Below, piece after piece: positions 1 to 5,257 of a stretch of 5,257 nt of DNA. Within the stretch, counting starts at the first letter, position 1. Each line of letters begins with the position of its first letter. The notes beneath the pieces were generated by a model that was not told where the DNA came from, made no database searches, and saw nothing but the letters and a program-made list of their open reading frames with translations. Both the position numbers and the translations under genes were made by a program. This DNA comes from Candidatus Aminicenantota bacterium (GTDB lineage: Bacteria > Acidobacteriota > Aminicenantia > UBA2199): positions 1-5,257 of the forward strand of contig JAGLQR010000152.1 of assembly GCA_023136725.1 (NCBI GenBank). Direction: 5' to 3'.

Positions 1-418
1 TTCTTGTTTTAAATTTCCTCTGTTTTGAAATAAAATTGTCCACTTCACTTTCAGAAAGTTCTCTATCCGCAATACTTGCCAGCCACATTTGAACATTAGC
101 TTTCATTCCGCCTGCATCACCTGAGAGTGGAATTATAGTGCATATCGCTTCTTTGTCTCCCTCTTTGACAGAGTAGGTAGCCAATCTGAGTTTGGATTCC
201 GTTTTTATACTTGTCCAGCCTTCCGGAGCATCCCATTTGATGTTAGTTTCAGTAGCACCGGGGACATTCATTCCATGGCCATGGGATTCCATTGCAGGCT
301 TCTTTTCCGTTATCTCTTCCTTGAAAGAGCGGACTTCATTTTTCTTTCCGCAGGATATAGAAAAAATTAAAAATATAATAGTTAATAAAATAACCGGTAA
401 AGAGTATTTTGATCTCAT
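1..418 (-). CDS. Putative lipoprotein, partial (3' end beyond the left edge)
   Basis: The minus-strand frame opens with ATG at 418-416 and stays open to position 1, giving 139 visible residues without a stop. Residues 1-22 form a lipoprotein-type signal: a basic start (MRSKYS), a hydrophobic stretch, then S-I-S-C with Cys23 as the probable lipidated residue. The box is relaxed because Ser rather than Leu/Val/Ile is at -3. A His/Met-rich linker follows (MESHGHGMN, residues 43-51). A compact domain starts near residue 61, with W-D-A-P-E-G-W (62-68), K-L-R-L-A-T-Y (76-82), I-P-L-S-G-D-A-G-G (96-104) and A-N-V-Q-M-W (107-112). From memory this pattern resembles an uncharacterised family, often lipoproteins, in Planctomycetes/Verrucomicrobia-type genomes; its function is unknown to me. 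A ribosome binding site (AAAGGG, 426-431) sits 7 nt upstream. The gene starts 13 bp after the tetrahaem cytochrome gene, so co-transcription is likely. A role beside a periplasmic cytochrome is inference. Confidence 0.8.
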   Translation of the reverse strand, partial: MRSKYSLPVILLTIIFLIFSISCGKKNEVRSFKEEITEKKPAMESHGHGMNVPGATETNIKWDAPEGWTSIKTESKLRLATYSVKEGDKEAICTIIPLSGDAGGMKANVQMWLASIADRELSESEVDNFISKQRKFKTR

Positions 419-425
419 TTAATTG

Positions 426-431
426 CCCTTT
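426..431 (-). promoter_or_regulatory. Ribosome binding site of the lipoprotein gene
   Basis: On the minus strand the sequence AAAGGG lies 7 nt before the ATG at 418, in the 13-bp gap after the cytochrome stop codon. It supports the chosen start and tight coupling of the two genes. Confidence 0.6.
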
Positions 432-917
432 TTACTTTCTGTAAACGTGGTTTATCTTTTTAAAATATTCTTCTTTGTTAAAAGGTTTTGCTGTATCACT
501 TTTCTTAGGATCATGACATGTCACACAGAGCTTTTCATCAGGAACAATGAGTCCTGCAGCTATTGATTTTGCCTTGTCCTTCATAATGCTCATTTTCTTG
601 TAATCTGATCCCGGGCCATGACAGGATTCACAGCCTACGCCCTCAAATTTTACATTATTCGGATCATCAATTTTGTATCCGCCCTTGTTAAATGCAGTTG
701 TATGGCATTCAAGACATGCCGGATCTTTCTCTTTTCCTTCTTTTTTCAGTGATTCAAAAGCCTTTGAGTGACTTCTTTCCATCCATTTTTCAAATACATT
801 ACCCTTTTTTTCACCTTTATGACACATCTTACATTTTTTTGAACCGATGTAATCTGCTGATGTCATCATCGAGAACAGGAACAAAATTGCAACTAAGATC
901 AATAAAGTTTTTTTCAT
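432..917 (-). CDS. Tetrahaem c-type cytochrome, cytochrome c554-like
   Basis: This 161-residue protein has a Sec signal peptide (basic MKK, hydrophobic 4-17, likely cleavage after Ala21 in MMTSA|DY), so it acts outside the cytoplasmic membrane. Four CXXCH haem c sites are visible: C29-KM-C-H33, C68-LE-C-H72, C96-ES-C-H100 and C131-VT-C-H135. The segments YIGSKKCKMCH, the W-x-x-S-H-x-K-A-F stretch (45-53) and GVGCESCHGPG (94-103) are characteristic of the cytochrome c554 family of electron-transfer proteins. Only two histidines lie outside the haem motifs (H50 and H157), so not all four haems can be bis-His ligated within the monomer. The start is supported by an excellent ribosome binding site 5 nt upstream and by a strong promoter. 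The protein probably shuttles electrons in the periplasm; partner and substrate are unknown. It heads a likely two-gene unit with the downstream lipoprotein. Confidence 0.93.
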   Translation of the reverse strand: MKKTLLILVAILFLFSMMTSADYIGSKKCKMCHKGEKKGNVFEKWMERSHSKAFESLKKEGKEKDPACLECHTTAFNKGGYKIDDPNNVKFEGVGCESCHGPGSDYKKMSIMKDKAKSIAAGLIVPDEKLCVTCHDPKKSDTAKPFNKEEYFKKINHVYRK

Positions 918-922
918 CTTTT

Positions 923-927
923 CTCCT
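923..927 (-). promoter_or_regulatory. Strong Shine-Dalgarno site of the tetrahaem cytochrome
   Basis: AGGAG, within AAAGGAG on the minus strand, lies 5 nt before the ATG at 917. It is the best ribosome binding site in the window and fixes the start of the cytochrome gene. Confidence 0.8.
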
Positions 928-952
928 TTAACTAATATTTAAACTGAACTAT

Positions 953-981
953 TTTATAATTTATATACAAACAATTGTCAA
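953..981 (-). promoter_or_regulatory. Sigma-70-type promoter of the cytochrome-lipoprotein unit
   Basis: On the minus strand a perfect -35 hexamer TTGACA (981-976) is followed after exactly 17 bp by TATAAA (958-953), one mismatch from the TATAAT consensus. A transcription start near 945-947 would give a leader of roughly 30 nt carrying the AGGAG site. Position, spacing and orientation fit expression of the tetrahaem cytochrome by the housekeeping sigma factor, independently of the upstream kinase-regulator genes. AT-rich DNA yields chance -10 boxes, but a perfect -35 at the optimal spacing in an intergenic gap is convincing. Confidence 0.7.
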
Positions 982-1026
982 TAGTACATTTTTAACTAAA
1001 TGTTAGATGATAATCTAATTGTTTGT
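967..1026. repeat. Perfect 10-bp inverted repeat with a 40-bp gap, upstream of the cytochrome promoter
   Basis: ACAAACAATT at 967-976 is exactly the reverse complement of AATTGTTTGT at 1017-1026. The proximal arm lies in the promoter spacer and touches the -35 box by one base. The distal arm lies about 35-45 bp upstream of the -35 box. This could be a pair of operator half-sites or two copies of a binding site, or it could be chance in AT-rich DNA. It is not a convincing terminator: the stem is AT-rich and the loop is long. Confidence 0.5.
1003..1018. repeat. Small hairpin between the regulator and cytochrome genes
   Basis: TTAGAT (1003-1008) and ATCTAA (1013-1018) form a perfect 6-bp stem with a 4-nt loop, nested in the larger inverted repeat and 29 bp past the regulator stop codon. 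The stem is weak (one G-C pair) and no U-tract follows on the minus strand, so it is more likely a protein-binding dyad, or chance, than an intrinsic terminator. Confidence 0.35.
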
Positions 1027-1046
1027 TTTCGGATTTAAGTTAGCCA

Positions 1047-2477
1047 TTACAACTTGCTTCTTAATGCACTCCTGGTAAGTCCCAGATATTCCGCTACTTT
1101 CGATTTATTTCCATCAAATTTTTCCATAGCTTTCATTACGATCTCTTTCTCCAGTTTTTTGATGTCGAGCTTGTCTTCGGGCAATTTCATGTTCTCCAGA
1201 TCAAGAAGTTTGTAACAATCAGATGGAGATATTATATCATCAAGGAATCCCAGATGCTCCTCGCTTATCTTTTCCTCATCATTAAGAAGTACTATTCTCT
1301 CGACTACATTATTAAGTTCCCGGATATTCCCGGGCCACGGGTATTCCTCCAAAATCTTTTCTGCACCAGAGGTGAATGAGTTGAAATTTTTATTCTTTGT
1401 TCTACTGAATTTTTTCATGAACATTTCTGCAAGCGGGAGGATCTCATCTTTCCTTTTTATAAGGGGGAGGAGACTTATGTTTGCAGTGTTCAATCTGAAG
1501 TAAAGATCGTTCCTGAACTTCCCTTCCTTTACCATTTTTTTCAGGTCTTTATTTGTTGCACATATTACTCTGATATCTACTCTGACTTTTTTTATTCCTC
1601 CAAGCTTAAAAAATTCTTTTTCCTCGATCACACGAAGAAGTTTTGCCTGAAGGGTTTCCGGGAGATCTCCGATCTCATCAAGAAAAAGTGTTCCTTCATT
1701 TGCAAGTTCGAATTTCCCTATATTCCCTGTTTTCTTTGAATCAGTAAAAGCTCCGGCCTCATAACCAAAAAGTTCCGATTCAAACAAGGAGTGGGGAATA
1801 GCAGAGCAGTTTAAAGGGATGAAGGGTGTTCTGTTCTCCACATTACCCGTATGGATCATTCTTGCGACGATCTCTTTGCCTGACCCTGTCTCACCATCTA
1901 TCAAAACCGGGATATCTCTATTCTTATAAAGGATCTCACATTGCTCTCTGATCTTATTCATGTGAGCTGAGAAAATCCCTATTTCACCATATCCGGCCAA
2001 TTCCACATATGTATTGTGAATCTCCTGACATTTCTCTTTATATTTTATCTTTTCGGTTCTTACTATCCTGTTAAGATTTGTTCTGAACTCTTTGTTCTCG
2101 CGAAGGAGGGACAGATGATCCATACTTCTCTTAATCACTTCACTAAGCTCATCTATATTCAAAGGTTTTTGAAGGTAGTCGAATGCTCCGGAACGGAGAG
2201 CTTTTATAGCGGAGTCCATATTGCCATACCCGGTAATTAATATGAAATCAGTCATTTCTCCACCGTCCATCTGCTTGATCTTATCAAGAAATTCCAAGCC
2301 GTCTATCCCGGGCATTTTAAGGTCTGAGATTATTATATCGAAAGATTTTTCAGAATAAGCTGTTAGCGCAGAAGCGACATTATCAAATTCGTGAACATCA
2401 AGAGCGAGTTGACCTCTCAAAAAATCATAGATCGAATTTCTGCTCAGTTCTTCATCATCTACAAGTAATATTCTCAT
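1047..2477 (-). CDS. Sigma-54-dependent response regulator, NtrC family (receiver, AAA+, Fis HTH)
   Basis: This 476-residue protein has the full NtrC-class layout. The receiver (1-120) has the acidic pair D7/D8, phosphoacceptor D52 (S-D-L-K-M-P-G), T82 and K104. A helical linker (121-165) follows. The AAA+ domain (about 166-400) has Walker A GETGSGKE (195-202), the sigma-54 contact loop GAFTDS (242-247), Walker B TLFLDEIGD (263-271), the sensor I region CATN (306-309), the arginine-finger segment FRNDLYFRLN (321-330) and the sensor II region WPGNIRELNN (381-390). The C-terminus (441-476) is a Fis-type helix-turn-helix (GNKSKVAEYLGLTRSALRSKL without its first residue). The usual loop sequence is GAFTGA, so GAFTDS is a variant. 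The protein ends right after the recognition helix, slightly shorter than many relatives. Its ATG lies 1 nt past the kinase stop codon with only a weak ribosome binding site, so translational coupling with the kinase is likely. It should activate sigma-54 promoters when phosphorylated; the targets are unknown. Confidence 0.95.
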   Translation of the reverse strand: MRILLVDDEELSRNSIYDFLRGQLALDVHEFDNVASALTAYSEKSFDIIISDLKMPGIDGLEFLDKIKQMDGGEMTDFILITGYGNMDSAIKALRSGAFDYLQKPLNIDELSEVIKRSMDHLSLLRENKEFRTNLNRIVRTEKIKYKEKCQEIHNTYVELAGYGEIGIFSAHMNKIREQCEILYKNRDIPVLIDGETGSGKEIVARMIHTGNVENRTPFIPLNCSAIPHSLFESELFGYEAGAFTDSKKTGNIGKFELANEGTLFLDEIGDLPETLQAKLLRVIEEKEFFKLGGIKKVRVDIRVICATNKDLKKMVKEGKFRNDLYFRLNTANISLLPLIKRKDEILPLAEMFMKKFSRTKNKNFNSFTSGAEKILEEYPWPGNIRELNNVVERIVLLNDEEKISEEHLGFLDDIISPSDCYKLLDLENMKLPEDKLDIKKLEKEIVMKAMEKFDGNKSKVAEYLGLTRSALRSKL

Positions 2478-2478
2478 T

Positions 2479-4335
2479 CTAGATATTTATCCCGGGGAAT
2501 TCTATAAAAAAAGTTGCACCACCATATTCATTGTTCTCAGCTTTTAGAATTCCCTTATATTTTTTAACATAGTGACTGATAATTGCAAGTCCGAGGCCTG
2601 TCCCTTCCCTGCTCCTGCCTGTCGAATAGAATGGATCAATTAATTCATCAATAGTTATATCAGGAAGTCCTATGCCGTTATCAATCACCCTTATGATTGC
2701 TGTTTCCCTGTTTTCTCCTGTTTCAATATTTATAAACTTTTCTTCTTTATTAGCTGATCTTATGGAATTGATCGCATTTGTAAGGAGATTGACCACGATC
2801 TGCTCTAAATGTGCCTGTGCGCATCTTATTTTCACAGGTTGCATAGATTTTTTATGATGAAATTTTATATCATGGCTTTTAAATTGAGATCTTACAAGGT
2901 TCACAGCATCTTCAACAGCTATATTAATATCAACACTGCTGCTTTCATTATCTTCGGGAAGTATCCAGAAATTTCGCATGTTACTTATTATTTCCGTTAT
3001 CCGGTTAACACCTTCCGAAATACTTTTTAGTTTTTTTAAGTAATTTTCATCAAGTTTCTCAATCTCATTTTCACTTTTGTAGATGGCGCTGTCGGCTGAG
3101 ACCTTAATGGCATTTAAAGGCTGATTGATCTCATGGGCAATACCTGCAGCCATGACTCCAAGGGAAGCCATTTTTGAACTTTTCTCTGTGAGTTTTACTG
3201 CTTTTAGCTGGTTTTCTTCAGCTTCCAGCCGGGCATTAAATTCCAGCTTCACCTCCCTGGTTCTCTCCTCAATCATCTCTTCCAGGTTTTCCCTGTATTT
3301 CCTCAATTGACCTTCTGCGTGTTTATGAAAGTAGATCATAAAAAATGTAAGGATAGTTAAAAAAAAGAATATTATGATCATCAAAATTGATGCTTGATCA
3401 GATAATTTTCGGAACACATCTGACACATCTTTAAGAAAATAGATGATCCCTACTTTTTTGCCTGAGGCATCATACAATGGCAGTATCCCCCGCATTAAAT
3501 GAGTTCCGTTTTTTTTGCTGATTGAGAGAATTTTTTTTTCTGAAGGGATGTTTTCAGAGATTTCTGACAAATTAATCAGCGCTTCATTTTCGGTGGTCTT
3601 GTCGATCAACAGATATTTCTTGTGATCATCCCAATTATCTCTCAAATTTTTCTCATTTCTGACAGAGTGCCATTTAGACCTGTCCAGGTAGGACTTTTCA
3701 ATTATCAATCCCAGTTCTGCTTCAAAAATTCTTTTAAGGTTCTTAAAGAATGATTCTATTTCAATGCCAAGCTCTAAATATCCGATAAGGACGCCCTTGT
3801 AATACCAGGGATGAACAGCCCGGATAGCAAAAGCGGTTTTCCCCAGCTCTTTACCGGAATAGAGTTTTTTAGATTCAATGGACCTCTTGTAAGTATATCT
3901 GGTGATCTTATCACCGTATAATCCTTTATTATGCATTCTGAGAAAGCATGTGCCCTCTTTTTCTGTATTAAGGAAATACCAGTGGGTAAAGTAATTTTTG
4001 TTTTTTATATGAACAAATAACTCCTTTGAATAATTATATAGAGCATCTCTGTCCCTGGTTAAAAAAATCTCTGCTAACTTTTCATTTTTTACCAGAACAT
4101 CTATTGATGATTCAAGAGTTTTGGTCAGGTTATTTTCATAATCCTCAAAATTCTTTTCGACCCTGGATAGAATGTTTTCCGTCATAAATTTAATATTGGA
4201 TCGTTTTGAAATATTCAGAAAGACAAAAACTCCCCCCAGATTTATCAAAGCGATCAATACAATCATTATTATAGCTTTATTTAATCTGAAAAATTTTCTT
4301 ATTGCTTTGTTCATAGCGCATAGGGATATCACCAT
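2479..4335 (-). CDS. Membrane sensor histidine kinase with double-Cache-type extracytoplasmic domain
   Basis: The 618-residue kinase has TM1 at about 21-42, a roughly 270-residue extracytoplasmic region, TM2 at about 315-336, a coiled coil (about 340-388) and a cytoplasmic kinase core. The sensor part carries TCFLRMHN (129-136), YGDKITRYT (140-148) and AVHPWYYKGVLIGYLELG (173-190), which match my recollection of the dCache_3 'double sensory domain' family; the ligand is unknown. It has no CXXCH, so it is not a haem c sensor. The H-box is GIAHEINQPLNAI with phosphoacceptor H401. The N-box is around NLLTNA (516-521), G1 is DNGIGLPD (552-559), the F-box is DPFYSTG (567-573) and G2 is EGTGLGLAI (577-585). 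HEINQPL is typical of kinases paired with NtrC-type regulators, as here. The start is uncertain: neither the ATG at 4335 nor the in-frame ATG at 4314 (residue 8, just before the basic stretch preceding TM1) has a good ribosome binding site. A9 and A8 tracts lie in the sensor-coding part. Confidence 0.95.
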   Translation of the reverse strand: MVISLCAMNKAIRKFFRLNKAIIMIVLIALINLGGVFVFLNISKRSNIKFMTENILSRVEKNFEDYENNLTKTLESSIDVLVKNEKLAEIFLTRDRDALYNYSKELFVHIKNKNYFTHWYFLNTEKEGTCFLRMHNKGLYGDKITRYTYKRSIESKKLYSGKELGKTAFAIRAVHPWYYKGVLIGYLELGIEIESFFKNLKRIFEAELGLIIEKSYLDRSKWHSVRNEKNLRDNWDDHKKYLLIDKTTENEALINLSEISENIPSEKKILSISKKNGTHLMRGILPLYDASGKKVGIIYFLKDVSDVFRKLSDQASILMIIIFFFLTILTFFMIYFHKHAEGQLRKYRENLEEMIEERTREVKLEFNARLEAEENQLKAVKLTEKSSKMASLGVMAAGIAHEINQPLNAIKVSADSAIYKSENEIEKLDENYLKKLKSISEGVNRITEIISNMRNFWILPEDNESSSVDINIAVEDAVNLVRSQFKSHDIKFHHKKSMQPVKIRCAQAHLEQIVVNLLTNAINSIRSANKEEKFINIETGENRETAIIRVIDNGIGLPDITIDELIDPFYSTGRSREGTGLGLAIISHYVKKYKGILKAENNEYGGATFFIEFPGINI

Positions 4336-4375
4336 AACAAAATAGAAAAGTCAAATTCTTTAACTTAACAAAAAA

Positions 4376-5257
4376 TCAATGTATCAGGTCTGTAATCAGT
4401 TTTTCATAAAGTTCCGGATTGTGAATCCCTTTACTCCCATCCTTTTTCAATAATTTGTAGAGCTCGAAAAGCCTGTTTTCACTTCCCAGATCTTCTTTTT
4501 CAATTTTTGTTTTCAGTTTTCCCATCAGTTCCATTGTAGTATTTATCCACTCAACATACATTTCTTCATAATCCTCTTCATGGCAATCAGAACATTTTTC
4601 CTTAGTTGGCCTTATTACTTCATCATCTCCGGATATATGACAGTCGGAGCATTCTACATCATTAACCATAACATTTGGAATATTGAGTGTAAGATGCTCG
4701 ATCTTGCCTTCATAAATATTCTTTTGTATTGAATGGCAGTCAATGCACTCTTTTTTGCTCTCTTTTTTATGATGACAAGCCATACAATCACTCTTTTTAA
4801 TTATCAATTGTCCATGGACTGCTTTATTGGAATGACATTTTCTGCATGTCAATTCCTCCCCGACCAAATGTTTGTAGTGAGGGAAATCCCATCCGTAAAT
4901 CTTAGCAGTTCTCAATTCAATTCCTGAATGGCAATTAGAACATTCCCCGGGAACTATGTTCGTTTCCTTATCAAATTTCGGGATCGCAATCTGCATTTTC
5001 TTTTTCCCAAGACTTTTTAACAGCATATTATATGACTGGTCCAGAAGTTTGTTTGCAAACGAAATATTGTGGATCGAATTTCCAAACTTGACCATCTTGA
5101 AATTAAATTGTGCATCCTGATATATCTTTTCAGAACTCTTCTTTTTCTTCTGGTTGCTGATAGAAGCGATCTCATTCCATATTATAGGGAAGATTCTGTT
5201 CAATTGTGTGATCTTTTTGTCTGTCTGATCTTTCCAGTTCTTAAGGATCTTATTATA
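4376..5257 (-). CDS. Multihaem cytochrome c, C-terminal part (5' end beyond the right edge)
   Basis: The frame is open from the window edge to the TGA at 4376-4378, giving 293 visible codons and no N-terminal signal, so the start lies outside. An internal TTG at 5203 could be mistaken for a start, but the 18 codons before it read as a continuing amphipathic helix. Numbering from that TTG codon, six CXXCH haem sites are visible: C88, C120, C140, C153, C185 and C204 (first Cys of each). Free histidines H45, H109, H112, H130, H145, H170, H261 and H275 provide enough candidates for distal ligands. The cysteine-rich core resembles cytochrome c3/c7-type multihaem proteins. It is flanked by two similar helical modules: the visible N-terminal part ends in FKMVKFGNSIHNISFANKLL, and the C-terminus contains YKLLKKDGSKGIHNPELYEK. 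This (G)-x-x-H-N helix pattern is also seen in NrfA-like and other large multihaem cytochromes. The likely role is periplasmic electron transfer or a multihaem reductase; the substrate is unknown. The kinase gene follows after 40 bp with no terminator. Confidence 0.88.
   Translation of the reverse strand, partial: YNKILKNWKDQTDKKITQLNRIFPIIWNEIASISNQKKKKSSEKIYQDAQFNFKMVKFGNSIHNISFANKLLDQSYNMLLKSLGKKKMQIAIPKFDKETNIVPGECSNCHSGIELRTAKIYGWDFPHYKHLVGEELTCRKCHSNKAVHGQLIIKKSDCMACHHKKESKKECIDCHSIQKNIYEGKIEHLTLNIPNVMVNDVECSDCHISGDDEVIRPTKEKCSDCHEEDYEEMYVEWINTTMELMGKLKTKIEKEDLGSENRLFELYKLLKKDGSKGIHNPELYEKLITDLIH

Noticed and set aside
192..422. Plus-strand open frame of 76 codons over the lipoprotein gene
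   Set aside because: It is antisense to a frame with a lipoprotein signal, a ribosome binding site and family-like motifs. It shows no domain or signal of its own.
692..931. Plus-strand open frame opposite the tetrahaem cytochrome
   Set aside because: It is a shadow of a gene with four CXXCH motifs, and its hydrophobic composition comes from the complementary strand.
1003..1026. Intrinsic terminator after the regulator gene
   Set aside because: The stems are AT-rich and no run of U follows the hairpin on the minus strand.
918..1046. Sigma-54 promoter for the cytochrome-lipoprotein pair
   Set aside because: A TGGC occurs at the start of the gap on the minus strand, but no GC dinucleotide of a -12 element lies at the required distance.
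2479..4335. Haem c-containing periplasmic sensor domain, as known from some Geobacter kinases
   Set aside because: The kinase has no CXXCH motif; the only cysteine in its sensor domain is C130.
4336..4375. Separate promoter for the kinase gene (TTGACT in the 40-bp gap)
   Set aside because: The sequence 17 bp further on (TGATAT) is a poor -10 box and lies inside the kinase coding region. Read-through from the cytochrome gene is simpler.
5201..5203. TTG as the start of the large cytochrome
   Set aside because: The same frame is open for 18 more codons to the edge, and those codons match the duplicated Tyr-Trp module. The protein from this TTG would also lack the signal peptide a periplasmic cytochrome needs.

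Overview
All recognisable genes in this window lie on the minus strand, so the map reads from right to left. The DNA is AT-rich. The products are typical of an anaerobic or facultatively respiring Gram-negative-type bacterium: exported multiheme c-type cytochromes, a lipoprotein, and a two-component system whose response regulator is of the sigma-54 activator class. The sequence does not allow a firm taxonomic placement; an uncultivated lineage is plausible but is inference.

Layout in transcription order: (1) the 3' part of a multiheme cytochrome c gene (5257 to 4376), open through the right window edge, with six CXXCH haem sites in the visible part; (2) after 40 bp, a membrane-bound sensor histidine kinase (4335 to 2479) with a large extracytoplasmic double-Cache-like domain; (3) after a single base, its response regulator (2477 to 1047) with receiver, AAA+ and Fis-type HTH domains; (4) a 129-bp spacer containing a near-consensus sigma-70-type promoter, a 10-bp inverted repeat with a 40-bp gap and a small hairpin; (5) a small tetrahaem cytochrome c554-type protein (917 to 432); (6) after 13 bp, a putative lipoprotein (418 to 1) that runs off the left edge.

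The arrangement suggests two transcription units: cytochrome-kinase-regulator, and cytochrome-lipoprotein from its own promoter. The simplest reading is a periplasmic electron-transfer module bracketing the two-component system that may control it. The signal sensed and the regulator's target promoter cannot be read from the sequence. No sigma-54 (-24/-12) promoter was found in the gaps.

The most interesting points are: a duplicated non-haem helical module in the large cytochrome, which predicts a further haem site just outside the window; the shortage of distal histidine ligands in the tetrahaem protein; the inverted repeat around the sigma-70-type promoter; and the variant GAFTDS loop in the regulator. 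No RNA genes, mobile elements or CRISPR arrays were seen.
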